Part shown: positions 1-6,724 of the stretch, in pieces | Layout: the number at the start of each line of letters is the position of its first letter | Numbering within the stretch: the first letter of the stretch is position 1 | From: Pseudomonadota bacterium | Lineage (GTDB): Bacteria; Pseudomonadota; Gammaproteobacteria; Steroidobacterales; Steroidobacteraceae | Length of the DNA stretch: 9,832 nucleotides | Assembly: GCA_018241455.1 (NCBI GenBank) | Contig: JAFEDW010000060.1 | Location: forward strand, 1 to 9,832 | Direction: 5' to 3' | Program-made: the position numbers and the translations under genes | Notes under the pieces: generated by a model | What the model saw: the letters and a program-made list of their open reading frames with translations, nothing else | Told to the model about the DNA's origin: nothing | Databases searched by the model: none

Positions 1-2
1 TG

Positions 3-488
3 GGTGCGCGTGTCATTGCAGTAGACGTTGCTGACGACAAGCTCTCTCTCGCGCGAGCGATTGGAGCGGAGACAACGCTCAACGCCACCGATCACACCGA
101 CGTTGGAGCGGCTATCCGCGACATTACGCATGGGGGTGCCGCAGTATCCATTGACGCGCTCGGCAGTCCGCAGACAAGTTTCAATTCCATCGCAGGATTG
201 GCGAAACGGGGCAGGCACATCCAGGTTGGACTGCTCGTGGCCGAGCAAAGCCGACCGCCAATACCCATGGACCTGGTGCTCTCCAGGGAACTCGAGATCC
301 TGGGTAGCCACGGCATGCAGGCGCACCGCTATCCGGCGATGCTGGAGATGATCAGGCTTGGTCAGCTGCAACCGGAGAAGCTGTTGGGACCAATGATCAG
401 TCTTGAGGAGTCCGTCAGTGCGTTACCTCATATGAACGAAAGCCGCTCACCGGGGATAACCGTCATCAATTGCCTATCGGGCAACTAG
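3..488 (+). CDS. Zinc-type (MDR) alcohol dehydrogenase, C-terminal part, 5' truncated by window edge
   Basis: The reading frame is open from the window edge to a TAG at 486-488 and gives 161 residues of the C-terminal half of a medium-chain zinc-dependent alcohol dehydrogenase. What is visible is the second half of the Rossmann fold: GARVIAVD (beta 2, ending in Asp, which in this family usually favours NAD over NADP), the following DKLSLARAIGAE helix, a later ALGS segment, and AKRGRHIQVG. After these comes the typical C-terminal return to the catalytic domain (SRELEILGSHGMQAHRYP, then LEESVSAL). The catalytic zinc ligands and the GxGxxG motif lie upstream of the window. Family members oxidise alcohols or reduce aldehydes; the substrate cannot be told. 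The end overlaps the convergent ATPase remnant by 15 bp. The family is fairly certain, the exact enzyme is not. Confidence 0.88.
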   Translation, partial: GARVIAVDVADDKLSLARAIGAETTLNATDHTDVGAAIRDITHGGAAVSIDALGSPQTSFNSIAGLAKRGRHIQVGLLVAEQSRPPIPMDLVLSRELEILGSHGMQAHRYPAMLEMIRLGQLQPEKLLGPMISLEESVSALPHMNESRSPGITVINCLSGN

Positions 489-719
489 ACGCGTCCGCGA
501 CAGGTGCTTGAGGATCTCTAACCAGATGACGCAGCAAGAATCGGCGACGAGGCTGACGGCCGGGTCTTTGCCGTGCAATGGTGCGAACGAGAACAGCCGG
601 CGCTCCGTGCGTCGCTCCTGGACGATGGTGATTCCCATGACCACGAAGACGAAGCCAAGGAGCACGAGTGCGTCCCCGGGCTTGCCCATGACCAGATAGA
701 TCGTGCCCGCCGCGATTTT
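474..719 (-). pseudogene. P-type cation-transporting ATPase remnant: N-terminal membrane segment fused in frame to the extreme C-terminus
   Basis: Read on the minus strand from 719, the frame gives K-I-AAGTIYLVMG, then GDALVLLGFVFVVMGITI and VQERRTER. I recognise this from memory as the early transmembrane hairpin and following stalk of bacterial Ca2+-type P-type ATPases. At about position 600 the sequence switches without a frameshift to LFSFAPLHGKDPAVSL and then CCVIWLEILKHLSR, which matches the last loop, last membrane helix and tail of the same family. The actuator, phosphorylation (DKTGT) and nucleotide-binding domains, several hundred residues, are gone. The frame closes upstream at a TAA (720-722) beside an A/T run, and ends at a TAG at 474-476. 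An internal ATG at 689 would allow a 71-residue two-helix peptide, but I see no clear ribosome binding site for it. It cannot pump ions. Whether the leftover is translated is unknown. Confidence 0.75.
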
Positions 720-732
720 TTAAACTGCCACC

Positions 733-773
733 CCGGGCCCGCTTGGCGCATTCGGAGTTGTCCCTAGGCCCGG
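733..773. repeat. Inverted repeat (7-bp arms) between the ATPase remnant and the AI-2E gene
   Basis: CCGGGCC at 733-739 is perfectly complementary to GGCCCGG at 767-773, with a 27-nt loop. Neither strand has a T-run after the stem, so this is not a standard intrinsic terminator. It could be a fold in the leader of the downstream gene or a chance pairing in GC-rich DNA. Confidence 0.3.
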
Positions 774-782
774 CAGGCGGGG

Positions 783-800
783 ATGGACCATACTGTTTAG
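783..800 (+). other. Five-codon leader ORF (MDHTV-stop) abutting the AI-2E start codon
   Basis: An ATG at 783 opens five codons (Met-Asp-His-Thr-Val) and ends in TAG at 798-800. It is in the same frame as, and directly adjacent to, the GTG at 801. A purine-rich GGCGGGG lies immediately before this ATG. The GTG has no well-spaced Shine-Dalgarno sequence of its own. The arrangement could be a translated leader coupled to the main gene, or an old ATG start interrupted by a nonsense codon. It could equally be chance. Confidence 0.3.
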
Positions 801-1892
801 GTGAGCTTTTCCCCGCCCGACAGCAGCCCCCGCGTCGGCCCGCCGGTGCTGAGGCGCACCCTTGTCGGCCTGTTGTTGGCCGCGCTGGGAATCCTTTGTC
901 TTTGGGTGATCAGGCCGTTCCTTTCCCCGATACTCTGGGCTGCCATATTCGCCTACGTCACCTGGCCGGTTTACTCGCGGCTGCGAGTGCGGTTTCACCG
1001 CTTCAGGAATGCAACGGCTTCCATGATGACGCTCGCCGTTGCCAGCCTGGCGGTAATCCCGCTCGTCTGGTTGCTCGTGCTGGTTCAGCACGAACTCGTC
1101 GACACGTACCGGGACTTCACGGTCTATCTCTCGCACGGGCCGCACACATTGCCCGCCGCGATTCGCGACCTGCCCGTTGCAGGCACCTGGCTGCAGGAGA
1201 GTCTGGATCGATACGGTAACGATCCTGGGGCGCTCGGCCGCGAATTCACGGCGGGACTGCGGCATTGGAGCGGCCAGATTACGGCCCTGGCCGGCAACGC
1301 GGGTCGGAACCTGGGCAAGCTCCTCGTGGCGCTCGTCACCTTGTTCTTTTTCTACCGCGACGGGGACGTGCTGCTCGATCAATTCCGGCGAATTACCGAC
1401 CGGTTCCTGGGCGATCGGCTGGATCGCCCGCTACGCGCAGCCGGACTGATGACCCGGGCCGTCGTGTATGGTTTGTTGATCACGGCATTCGCGCAGGGAA
1501 TCGTTGCGGGTATTGGCTACGCCATTTTTGGCCTCGATGCCCCCGTATTGCTCGGTGCCCTCACGGGTTTGCTCTCGACCGCTCCGCTGCTCGGTACGGC
1601 CTTTGTCTGGGTGCCCGTTGGAGTAGGCCTGCTGATCGCGGGACACACCTGGAAAGCAATAGGGCTCCTGGCGTGGGGCGCCCTGCTCGTGAACCCGACC
1701 GACAACATCCTTAGGCCATTGTTGATCAGCAACGTGACTCATGTGCCGTTCCTGCTCGTCATGTTCGGAGCACTTGGCGGACTGGTGGCATTCGGGCTCA
1801 TCGGCGTGTTCGTCGGGCCGGTGCTGTTGGGTGTCGCGAGCGCGATCTGGCACGATTGGGCCAGTGCCGCTGGCGCTGCGAAGGGCGCGTAG
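801..1892 (+). CDS. AI-2E/PerM family inner-membrane transporter
   Basis: A 363-residue polytopic membrane protein of the AI-2E (formerly UPF0118, PerM/YdiK/TqsA) family. Family members have been linked to export or efflux of small molecules, including autoinducer-2 in one E. coli paralogue, and to permease-like roles. The substrate here is unknown. Hydrophobic segments lie at about 21-38, 42-58, 74-96, 172-186, 220-242, 247-280 and 285-298, and at 315-350. A soluble stretch at about 98-165, between the third and fourth segments, is usual for the family. Family landmarks are the PFLSPILWAAIFAYVTWPVY entry at 39-58, LFFFYRDGD at 181-189, and DNILRPLLIS at 301-310 followed by a Gly-rich FGLIGVFVGPVLLG stretch. 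The start is the GTG at 801, because an in-frame TAG at 798-800 blocks any earlier one. The GTG lacks a strong ribosome binding site and may depend on the short leader ORF. Length is normal for the family. Confidence 0.9.
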   Translation: MSFSPPDSSPRVGPPVLRRTLVGLLLAALGILCLWVIRPFLSPILWAAIFAYVTWPVYSRLRVRFHRFRNATASMMTLAVASLAVIPLVWLLVLVQHELVDTYRDFTVYLSHGPHTLPAAIRDLPVAGTWLQESLDRYGNDPGALGREFTAGLRHWSGQITALAGNAGRNLGKLLVALVTLFFFYRDGDVLLDQFRRITDRFLGDRLDRPLRAAGLMTRAVVYGLLITAFAQGIVAGIGYAIFGLDAPVLLGALTGLLSTAPLLGTAFVWVPVGVGLLIAGHTWKAIGLLAWGALLVNPTDNILRPLLISNVTHVPFLLVMFGALGGLVAFGLIGVFVGPVLLGVASAIWHDWASAAGAAKGA

Positions 1893-1917
1893 CGCCGCCC
1901 CGCATGGCGGCCTTCGC
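1878..1917 (+). repeat. Stem-loop spanning the AI-2E stop codon
   Basis: GCGAAGG at 1878-1884 pairs with CCTTCGC at 1911-1917. Inside it CCGCC at 1895-1899 pairs with GGCGG at 1906-1910 around a 6-nt loop. The left side carries an unpaired stretch. No T-run follows, so it is at best a weak or factor-assisted terminator, or an mRNA 3'-end structure, for the AI-2E gene. Confidence 0.3.
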
Positions 1918-1948
1918 GCCGACGGAGCTCGTCCGGATGCTTCGCAGG

Positions 1949-1954
1949 TACAAT
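1949..1954 (+). promoter_or_regulatory. Possible -10 element for the M20 peptidase gene
   Basis: TACAAT differs from the sigma-70 -10 consensus at one base and sits 36 nt before the peptidase ATG, which would give a short 5' leader. I find no good -35 hexamer at the expected distance, so this is only a candidate. Confidence 0.25.
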
Positions 1955-1989
1955 CGACTGAACCGCTGATCGACGCTTCGGAGAGAGTC

Positions 1990-3441
1990 ATGACATCCCG
2001 TAGTCCTGCAATCGCAGCAATCGCTGCCACCCTGTCCGGCGTCCTGGCGGCCGGCGGCGCCGCCTTCGCGGCCGACAGCGCCGCCGACGAGGCTTCCAAC
2101 AAGCTCGCGTACGAGATCCTCAAGCAGCTCGTCGAGACGAACACCGCCGACTCGGTGGGCAACGTCACCACGGCGGCCGAGGAAATGGCGCAACGCTTCC
2201 GCGACGCCGGCTTCCCGGCGGCCGACGTGGTCGTCATCGGTCCGGAAAATCCGAAAAAGCAGAACCTCGTCGTGCGGCTGCACGGCACCGGCCAATACAA
2301 ACCCGTCCTGTTGATGGGCCACCTCGACGTCGTCGAAGCCCGGCGCGAGGACTGGAGCACCGACCCGTTCAAGCTCGTCGAAGCGGACGGTTACTACTAC
2401 GGGCGCGGCACCTCCGACATGAAGGACGGCGATGCCATCATGGTGGCCACACTGCTACGCATGAAGCAGGAAGGGTACCGGCCGGACCGCGACATCATTC
2501 TCGCGCTGACCGCCGACGAAGAAGGCGGTTGCTGCAATGGCCCGGACTGGCTGGTGCAGAATCATCGTGAGTTGATCGACGCCGAATTTGCGATCGACAC
2601 CGACGGATGGTCGGTGACCAGCGAGAAGGGCGTGCCAAAGGAGTTCCGTCTCGGCGCGACGCAGAAGGTCTATGCGGATTACCAGCTGGAAGTCACGAAC
2701 CGGGGCGGGCACAGCTCCGAGCCGCGGCCCGACAATGCCATCAACCAGCTCGCCCACGCGCTGCTGAACATCGCCAATTACCACTTTCCATTCGAGCTGA
2801 ACAACGTGACGCGTGCCTACTACGAGCGGGTCGCGGCCGGGTCGCCACCCGGGCGCGCCGCCGACATTCGCGGCATCCTGAAGACTCCGCCCGATCCCGG
2901 GGCGGTCGAGCGGATGTCGAGCCATGCGCCGGACAACGCGATCATGCGCACCAATTGCGTGTCGACGCGTATTTCAGGCGGCCACGCGAACAACGCGCTG
3001 CCGCAACGCGCCGAGGCAGTCGTGAACTGCCGCATCCTGCCGGGCCACTCTCCGGAGGAAGTGCGCCAGCGGCTGATCAGCGTGATTGCCGATGCCGGCG
3101 TTACGGTGCGCTACATCGCCTTCGACGGCACGGTCGGCGACAAGGCGCCCGACCGCGGGGGCGTCGCGCCGCCGCCGCTGAACCCGCAGGTACTCGAGCC
3201 GCTGGATGCGCAGGTGGCCGCCACCTGGCCGGGCATCGCGGTGATTCCGTACATGGACGCGGGCGCCTCGGACGCCATCTACACGTCGGCGGCCGGCATC
3301 CCGACCTACGGCATCAGCGGCATCGCCATCGACGCGGATGACGTGCGTGCCCACGGCCGCGACGAGCGCGTCGGGGTGCAGTCGTTCTACACCGGCAACC
3401 TGTTCTTCTACCGCTATATGAAGGCCCTCACTGCCCGCTGA
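1990..3441 (+). CDS. Secreted M20 family metallopeptidase (amidohydrolase fold)
   Basis: A 483-residue zinc peptidase of family M20, which typically cleaves dipeptides or N-acyl amino acids with a two-metal centre. The ATG at 1990 is chosen because GGAG at 1980-1983 is correctly spaced and an N-terminal signal peptide follows (hydrophobic core about 8-22, likely cleavage after AAFA, residue 27). The product is therefore probably periplasmic or exported. Catalytic landmarks are GHLDVVEA with His111 and Asp113, GRGTSDMKDG with the metal-bridging Asp143, and ADEEGG with the general base Glu177 and ligand Glu178. A further candidate ligand is Asp203 or Asp205 in AIDTDGW, and a C-terminal His455 lies in RAHGRDERV. 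RGGHSSEP with His241 marks the lid/dimerisation domain (about 222-375). All key residues are present, so it should be active. The substrate is unknown. Its 3' end overlaps the convergent sensor kinase by 14 bp. Confidence 0.93.
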   Translation: MTSRSPAIAAIAATLSGVLAAGGAAFAADSAADEASNKLAYEILKQLVETNTADSVGNVTTAAEEMAQRFRDAGFPAADVVVIGPENPKKQNLVVRLHGTGQYKPVLLMGHLDVVEARREDWSTDPFKLVEADGYYYGRGTSDMKDGDAIMVATLLRMKQEGYRPDRDIILALTADEEGGCCNGPDWLVQNHRELIDAEFAIDTDGWSVTSEKGVPKEFRLGATQKVYADYQLEVTNRGGHSSEPRPDNAINQLAHALLNIANYHFPFELNNVTRAYYERVAAGSPPGRAADIRGILKTPPDPGAVERMSSHAPDNAIMRTNCVSTRISGGHANNALPQRAEAVVNCRILPGHSPEEVRQRLISVIADAGVTVRYIAFDGTVGDKAPDRGGVAPPPLNPQVLEPLDAQVAATWPGIAVIPYMDAGASDAIYTSAAGIPTYGISGIAIDADDVRAHGRDERVGVQSFYTGNLFFYRYMKALTAR

Positions 3442-4714
3442 TCACCGGCCAGCGCGCCGTGAACAGCGCGCCGCCGAGCGCGGATTCACCGGCCGACACG
3501 CTGCCCCCGTGCCATTCCATGACCCGGCGGACGATCGCGAGTCCAAGGCCGAAGCCGGACTTGCGATCGGCCGCCCGATCGAGCTGCACGAAGGAATCAA
3601 AGACCCGCAGCCGATCGGGCTCCGGAATGCCGGGGCCGTCGTCTGCCACGCTCAATTCATTCATGCCGTCACGCACCGCAAACGTGACGCGAATCCGCGA
3701 GCGTGCGAACCGCAGCGCATTGTGCAGCAGGTTCCGAAGCAGGGTATCCAGCAGGTGCATGTCGCAGCGGACGGCGCTGGCATCGGGCGATACGTCGGTC
3801 GTGATGCTGATATCGGCGCGCGCATGCGCGGCGACCTGTTGCGCGAGCGCCGGGATCAGCGTCCGGAAATCGTAGGTGGCCAGGTTGAGCGAGAATTCCG
3901 CCCGCTCGAGAATCGCGTATTCAAGCGTCGCGGTCACCAGCCGGTCGATGGCCTCGAGATCGGATTTGATGGCGTCGAGGTACTGCTGCGCTTCGCCGGG
4001 GTTGGCGGAGTCCTGTGCGAGCGCCAGCGAAAACTGCATGCGCGACAGCGGCGTCCTGATTTCGTGGGATACCGCGTGCGACATGTCCTTGTGCGAGGCA
4101 ATCAGCGCATCGATGCGCGTGGTCATGCGGTGGAATGCCGAGGACAGCGCGTGGATCTGCGAGCGGGGCCGGATGTCGGTGCGGAACACCCAATTGCGAT
4201 CGCCGAACTTGGCCACGGCGCCTTCGAGTGCCCGCAGGTCGCGTGCCACGGGCCATAACCAGACCATGAGCACGAGCGCGATGACGCCGTAGAACAGCGC
4301 CGTCAGCCACCAGTCCAGGCGCGTGCGCGGAGCCGACCCTTGCTTCGCGCGGAGTACCAGCACGTCGTCGTCGCCCGCCTTGAGCAGCGACCATGACTGG
4401 CCCTGCACGTCCTGCAGGCTGACCACGCCGTCGTGCGCGAGCTGGCCGAGTTTGGCGAGACCGGCCACGTCGCGCGTGGGCATGAGCTCGAGGTCGACGC
4501 CGGATCGGGCGGCGAATGCCGCGACGAATTCACGTCGCTGCCCGGCCGGCACGGCGGCCAGTTGCTGGGCGACCGCCAGCATCGTCGCGCGCGTCAGCGC
4601 CTGCTCGCCGGCATCGGCGCTGCCATACGCTGCGAGGATCCGATCCTGTCCCCAGCTGGCCAGCGCCAGCGTGAGCACGATGAGGCCGAACAGGCCCAGG
4701 AAGTGACGCACCAT
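3428..4714 (-). CDS. RstB-like membrane sensor histidine kinase
   Basis: A 428-residue sensor kinase, last gene of the minus-strand operon. A membrane helix at about 5-21 is followed by a periplasmic sensor region of about 110 residues and a second helix at about 135-154 (WWLTALFYGVIALVLMVWLW). Next come a HAMP-type linker (about 155-207) and a dimerisation domain with phosphoacceptor His217 in HAVSHEIRTPLSR. The ATPase domain shows an N box (LLRNLLHNALRFA, Asn328 and Asn332), a G1 box (DDGPGIP, from 358) and a G2 box (GFGLGLAIV, from 387). The architecture, the WP(V)xxDLxxLE segment after the second helix, and the short C-terminus resemble E. coli RstB, judged by eye only. It should phosphorylate the regulator encoded 3 nt upstream. 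The signal is unknown; outer-membrane or periplasmic stress is suggested by the operon partners. The ATG is close behind the regulator's stop, which favours translational coupling. Confidence 0.93.
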   Translation of the reverse strand: MVRHFLGLFGLIVLTLALASWGQDRILAAYGSADAGEQALTRATMLAVAQQLAAVPAGQRREFVAAFAARSGVDLELMPTRDVAGLAKLGQLAHDGVVSLQDVQGQSWSLLKAGDDDVLVLRAKQGSAPRTRLDWWLTALFYGVIALVLMVWLWPVARDLRALEGAVAKFGDRNWVFRTDIRPRSQIHALSSAFHRMTTRIDALIASHKDMSHAVSHEIRTPLSRMQFSLALAQDSANPGEAQQYLDAIKSDLEAIDRLVTATLEYAILERAEFSLNLATYDFRTLIPALAQQVAAHARADISITTDVSPDASAVRCDMHLLDTLLRNLLHNALRFARSRIRVTFAVRDGMNELSVADDGPGIPEPDRLRVFDSFVQLDRAADRKSGFGLGLAIVRRVMEWHGGSVSAGESALGGALFTARWPVISGQ

Positions 4715-4717
4715 GGA

Positions 4718-5422
4718 TCACCAGGCATCCGGCACGAACAGATAGCCCGCTCCCCAGATCGTCTTGATGCGCTCGCGACCTCCGGGACCCGTGCCCACTT
4801 TCCGGCGCAGGCGCGAGACCTGGATGTCGAGCGCGCGCTCCAGGCCGTCGTACTTCCGGCCGTAGATCCTGCGAAACAACGCTTCGCGCGACTGCATCGT
4901 GCCTGGGTGCGAAGCGAGCTGCAGCAGCAGCAGATATTCCGTGCGGGCCAGCTCGAGCTTCCGCCCATCGATGCTGGCCGTGTGGCTCGCGGTGTCGATA
5001 TGCAGGCTGGCGAAGCGAAGTGCGGCGGGCACGGCCGTGGCCGTGGCCGTGCGCCGGCGCAGCAGCGCATGGATGCGCGCCGCGAGCACCCGCGGCTTGA
5101 CCGGCTTGATGACGTAGTCATCCGCGCCCAGCTCCAGTCCCAGCACCTGGTCCAGGTCATCGCTGCGTGCCGTTAGGATCAGGATGAGGCCGTCGAACTG
5201 CGGTCGCAGCTCACGGCAGATGCTGAGACCGTCCTTGCCCGGGAGGCCGAGGTCGAGGATGACCAGGTCGGGTTGTTCGCGCGCGACGCGCTCCATGACC
5301 AGTTCGCCACGACTCACCGAGCTGACGCGAAACTGCAGGCTCTCGAGGTAGCGGCTCACGAGCTGGGCCAGGCCCTCGTCGTCTTCGACCAGCAGGATGA
5401 CCGGTTGGTGCGCGGCGTTCAT
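4718..5422 (-). CDS. OmpR/PhoB-family response regulator, RstA-like
   Basis: A 234-residue DNA-binding response regulator. The receiver domain (about 8-120) has the acidic pair Asp14/Asp15, phosphoacceptor Asp57 (VILDLGLPGKDG), Thr84 and Lys106 (DDYVIKP), so it should be phosphorylatable. A short Thr-Ala repeat linker (125-130) leads to a winged helix (about 138-232), with the likely recognition helix around RALDIQVSRLRRKV (196-209) and the wing IKTIWGAGYLF. Its ATG overlaps the stop of the upstream DUF3019 gene by one nucleotide (TGATG), and the partner kinase starts 3 nt after its stop, so all three are almost certainly co-transcribed. By analogy with RstA it probably acts as a dimer on direct repeats. 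Likely targets are its own operon and possibly the divergent protease gene, but this is inference. Confidence 0.95.
   Translation of the reverse strand: MNAAHQPVILLVEDDEGLAQLVSRYLESLQFRVSSVSRGELVMERVAREQPDLVILDLGLPGKDGLSICRELRPQFDGLILILTARSDDLDQVLGLELGADDYVIKPVKPRVLAARIHALLRRRTATATAVPAALRFASLHIDTASHTASIDGRKLELARTEYLLLLQLASHPGTMQSREALFRRIYGRKYDGLERALDIQVSRLRRKVGTGPGGRERIKTIWGAGYLFVPDAW
5033..5050. repeat. Three perfect tandem copies of a 6-bp unit in the response-regulator linker
   Basis: GGCCGT occurs three times in a row on the plus strand. On the coding strand it lies in the Thr-Ala linker between the receiver and DNA-binding domains (about residues 125-131). A gain or loss of units would keep the frame and change linker length by two residues. 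Confidence 0.6.
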
Positions 5423-5814
5423 CAGTCGAAGATGTTCCAGGGTTGCCGGCGTCGATGGCGGTACTGCAGGGCTTCGTGGATGACGCGCAGCGTCTCACTG
5501 GCCAGGACCTGCTGCAGCTGCGGATCCCGCAGCTGCAGCACCAGGTCCGCGGAAAATTCCAGCTCCACGTCGTACATGCCTTCGGCGTAATGCTCCCAGC
5601 ATTGCTTCACGTCGCGATGGCCCAGTATGACCAGGCAGAGTGACTCCGGCTCCGAAGCGTGCCAGCGCGCATGCACGGTGGCCGCGCATTGGGCGGCGCC
5701 CGCCGGCACCACGCAAAGCCGCGGACTGATGTCCAGCACGATCTCCCGGGGTGCGGCAGCCAACGAATCGATCACCAGAAAAAACAGAGCCGGACCGACC
5801 AGCCATTTTCGCAT
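5422..5814 (-). CDS. DUF3019 family small periplasmic protein
   Basis: A 130-residue exported protein that I assign to DUF3019 by sequence character and neighbourhood. An N-terminal signal peptide (about 1-21, ending SLAAA) is followed by a small beta-rich region with four cysteines (34, 43, 60, 72), enough for two disulfides in the periplasm. The C-terminus is a basic stretch ending in RRRQPWNIFD, which looks like the family's arginine-rich end followed by a PW motif. No enzymatic motif is visible and the function is not established. Such proteins are, to my knowledge, encoded beside MipA/OmpV proteins and RstAB-like regulators, as here, so a sensory accessory or cell-envelope role is plausible. 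AGGA abuts the ATG, closer than ideal spacing. The stop shares one nucleotide with the regulator's start. Confidence 0.82.
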   Translation of the reverse strand: MRKWLVGPALFFLVIDSLAAAPREIVLDISPRLCVVPAGAAQCAATVHARWHASEPESLCLVILGHRDVKQCWEHYAEGMYDVELEFSADLVLQLRDPQLQQVLASETLRVIHEALQYRHRRRQPWNIFD

Positions 5815-5857
5815 TCCTGAATGGTATCACCGCGTTGCGGATCGCCGCGCCGCGTCC

Positions 5858-6682
5858 TCAGAACGTGTAGTTCGCGCCGGCGAACACCGTGGTCACGTAA
5901 CGTTGCGCGACGATCGGGCTGGCGGCGATCGCTTCGCCCAGCCGTTCACCGTGGACAAATGCCTTCAACTTCCAATGTGCCGAGATCGGCCGCTCGCATG
6001 CGAGCTTGATGAACGGGTTGAGCGCGGAGCCGCCGTGGTAGATGCCCGGAACCCCGTAGTAATAGTTGACGATCTCCGCGCTCTTCCAGGTGAAGCCGAT
6101 ATCCGCCGTGACCGTGCCCGTGGCTTGCCACAGTGGCAGCCCCAGGGCGGCGCGGACCTCCGTGCCGTCGTGATGCCCGGTGATGTCGTGCAGCAGGTCG
6201 AACTGAATGTCGGCGGAACGGTATTTCTGGATCCATTCGACTCCGCCCAGGTACGTGAAGGCAATTGAGCGTGCTACCGCGGGCGGGGCGTTGTTGGTGC
6301 CGGTGCCGCTGACCGCGCCGAACACGTTCTGCGGATCGTGCAGGCTGAAGTACACCCGATCGTAGCCAGGGCTGGCGAACAGGTTGAGCGAATACGCCGG
6401 CCGTTCGAGCAGCGTGAACCCGACATCCAGGTTGTCGATGAAGAACCGTGTGCTGTAGTAGCTGATCTGCGGGATGACGATCAGCGGAATGTCGCTGCGC
6501 CCTGCCAGGGGGTTGGTGCGCACACCTGCGCCCAGCGACAGGCTGAAATTCCAGTGCCCCACGGCCACGCAATCTGCCGACACCGAGCGGCAATCGTCCG
6601 CCGACGGGTCGGCACGCGTAGGCTGCGCCAGTGCGCCGGCCGCCAGCAGGAGAAAGCACATCATCGGGAAGCTGCGCTGCAT
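5858..6682 (-). CDS. MipA/OmpV family outer-membrane protein
   Basis: A 274-residue outer-membrane beta-barrel protein, first gene of the minus-strand operon. The ATG at 6682 is chosen because it directly precedes a signal peptide (MQRSFPMMCFLLLAAGALAQ, cleavage near residue 24). The frame stays open further upstream but encodes nothing signal-like, and the ribosome binding site is poor. An ATG at 6664 or 6661 is a less likely alternative. Family traits are amphipathic strands such as WNFSLSLGAGVRTNPLAG and PLIVIPQISYYSTRFFIDN, the VNYYYGVPG loop (206-213), and a C-terminal ANYTF ending in Phe, the usual barrel-assembly signal. MipA was described in E. coli as bridging the lytic transglycosylase MltA and PBP1B; other members respond to antibiotics or osmotic conditions. 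The exact role here is unknown. Two cysteines (31, 38) near the mature N-terminus could form a disulfide. Confidence 0.9.
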   Translation of the reverse strand: MQRSFPMMCFLLLAAGALAQPTRADPSADDCRSVSADCVAVGHWNFSLSLGAGVRTNPLAGRSDIPLIVIPQISYYSTRFFIDNLDVGFTLLERPAYSLNLFASPGYDRVYFSLHDPQNVFGAVSGTGTNNAPPAVARSIAFTYLGGVEWIQKYRSADIQFDLLHDITGHHDGTEVRAALGLPLWQATGTVTADIGFTWKSAEIVNYYYGVPGIYHGGSALNPFIKLACERPISAHWKLKAFVHGERLGEAIAASPIVAQRYVTTVFAGANYTF

Positions 6683-6704
6683 GCCGGCCCGAATGATGTC
6701 AGAA

Positions 6705-6717
6705 CACCCCGCGGGTG
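6705..6717. repeat. Inverted repeat CACCC-CGC-GGGTG
   Basis: A perfect 5-bp inverted repeat with a 3-nt centre lies 23 nt upstream of the mipA ATG, inside its probable 5' leader. It could be an operator half-site pair or a small mRNA hairpin affecting translation. Confidence 0.4.
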
Positions 6718-6724
6718 ACCATGT

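Noticed and set aside
733..773. Intrinsic terminator for the ATPase remnant or upstream genes
   Set aside because: The 27-nt loop is large and no T-run follows the stem on either strand, so it is listed only as an inverted repeat.
720..1382. Open frame of 220 codons antisense to the AI-2E gene
   Set aside because: No recognisable motif, a hydrophilic Arg/Pro/Glu-rich translation, and it lies fully opposite a clear membrane protein gene.
1741..1989. N-terminal extension of the M20 peptidase to an upstream ATG at 1741
   Set aside because: The extension lies out of frame inside the AI-2E gene, and it would bury the signal peptide and the good ribosome binding site at 1980.
3509..5176. Long plus-strand frames opposite the kinase and regulator (for example 3509-4258 and 4433-5176)
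   Set aside because: Arg/Gly/Ala-rich shadows. The minus strand shows all histidine-kinase and response-regulator motifs in frame.
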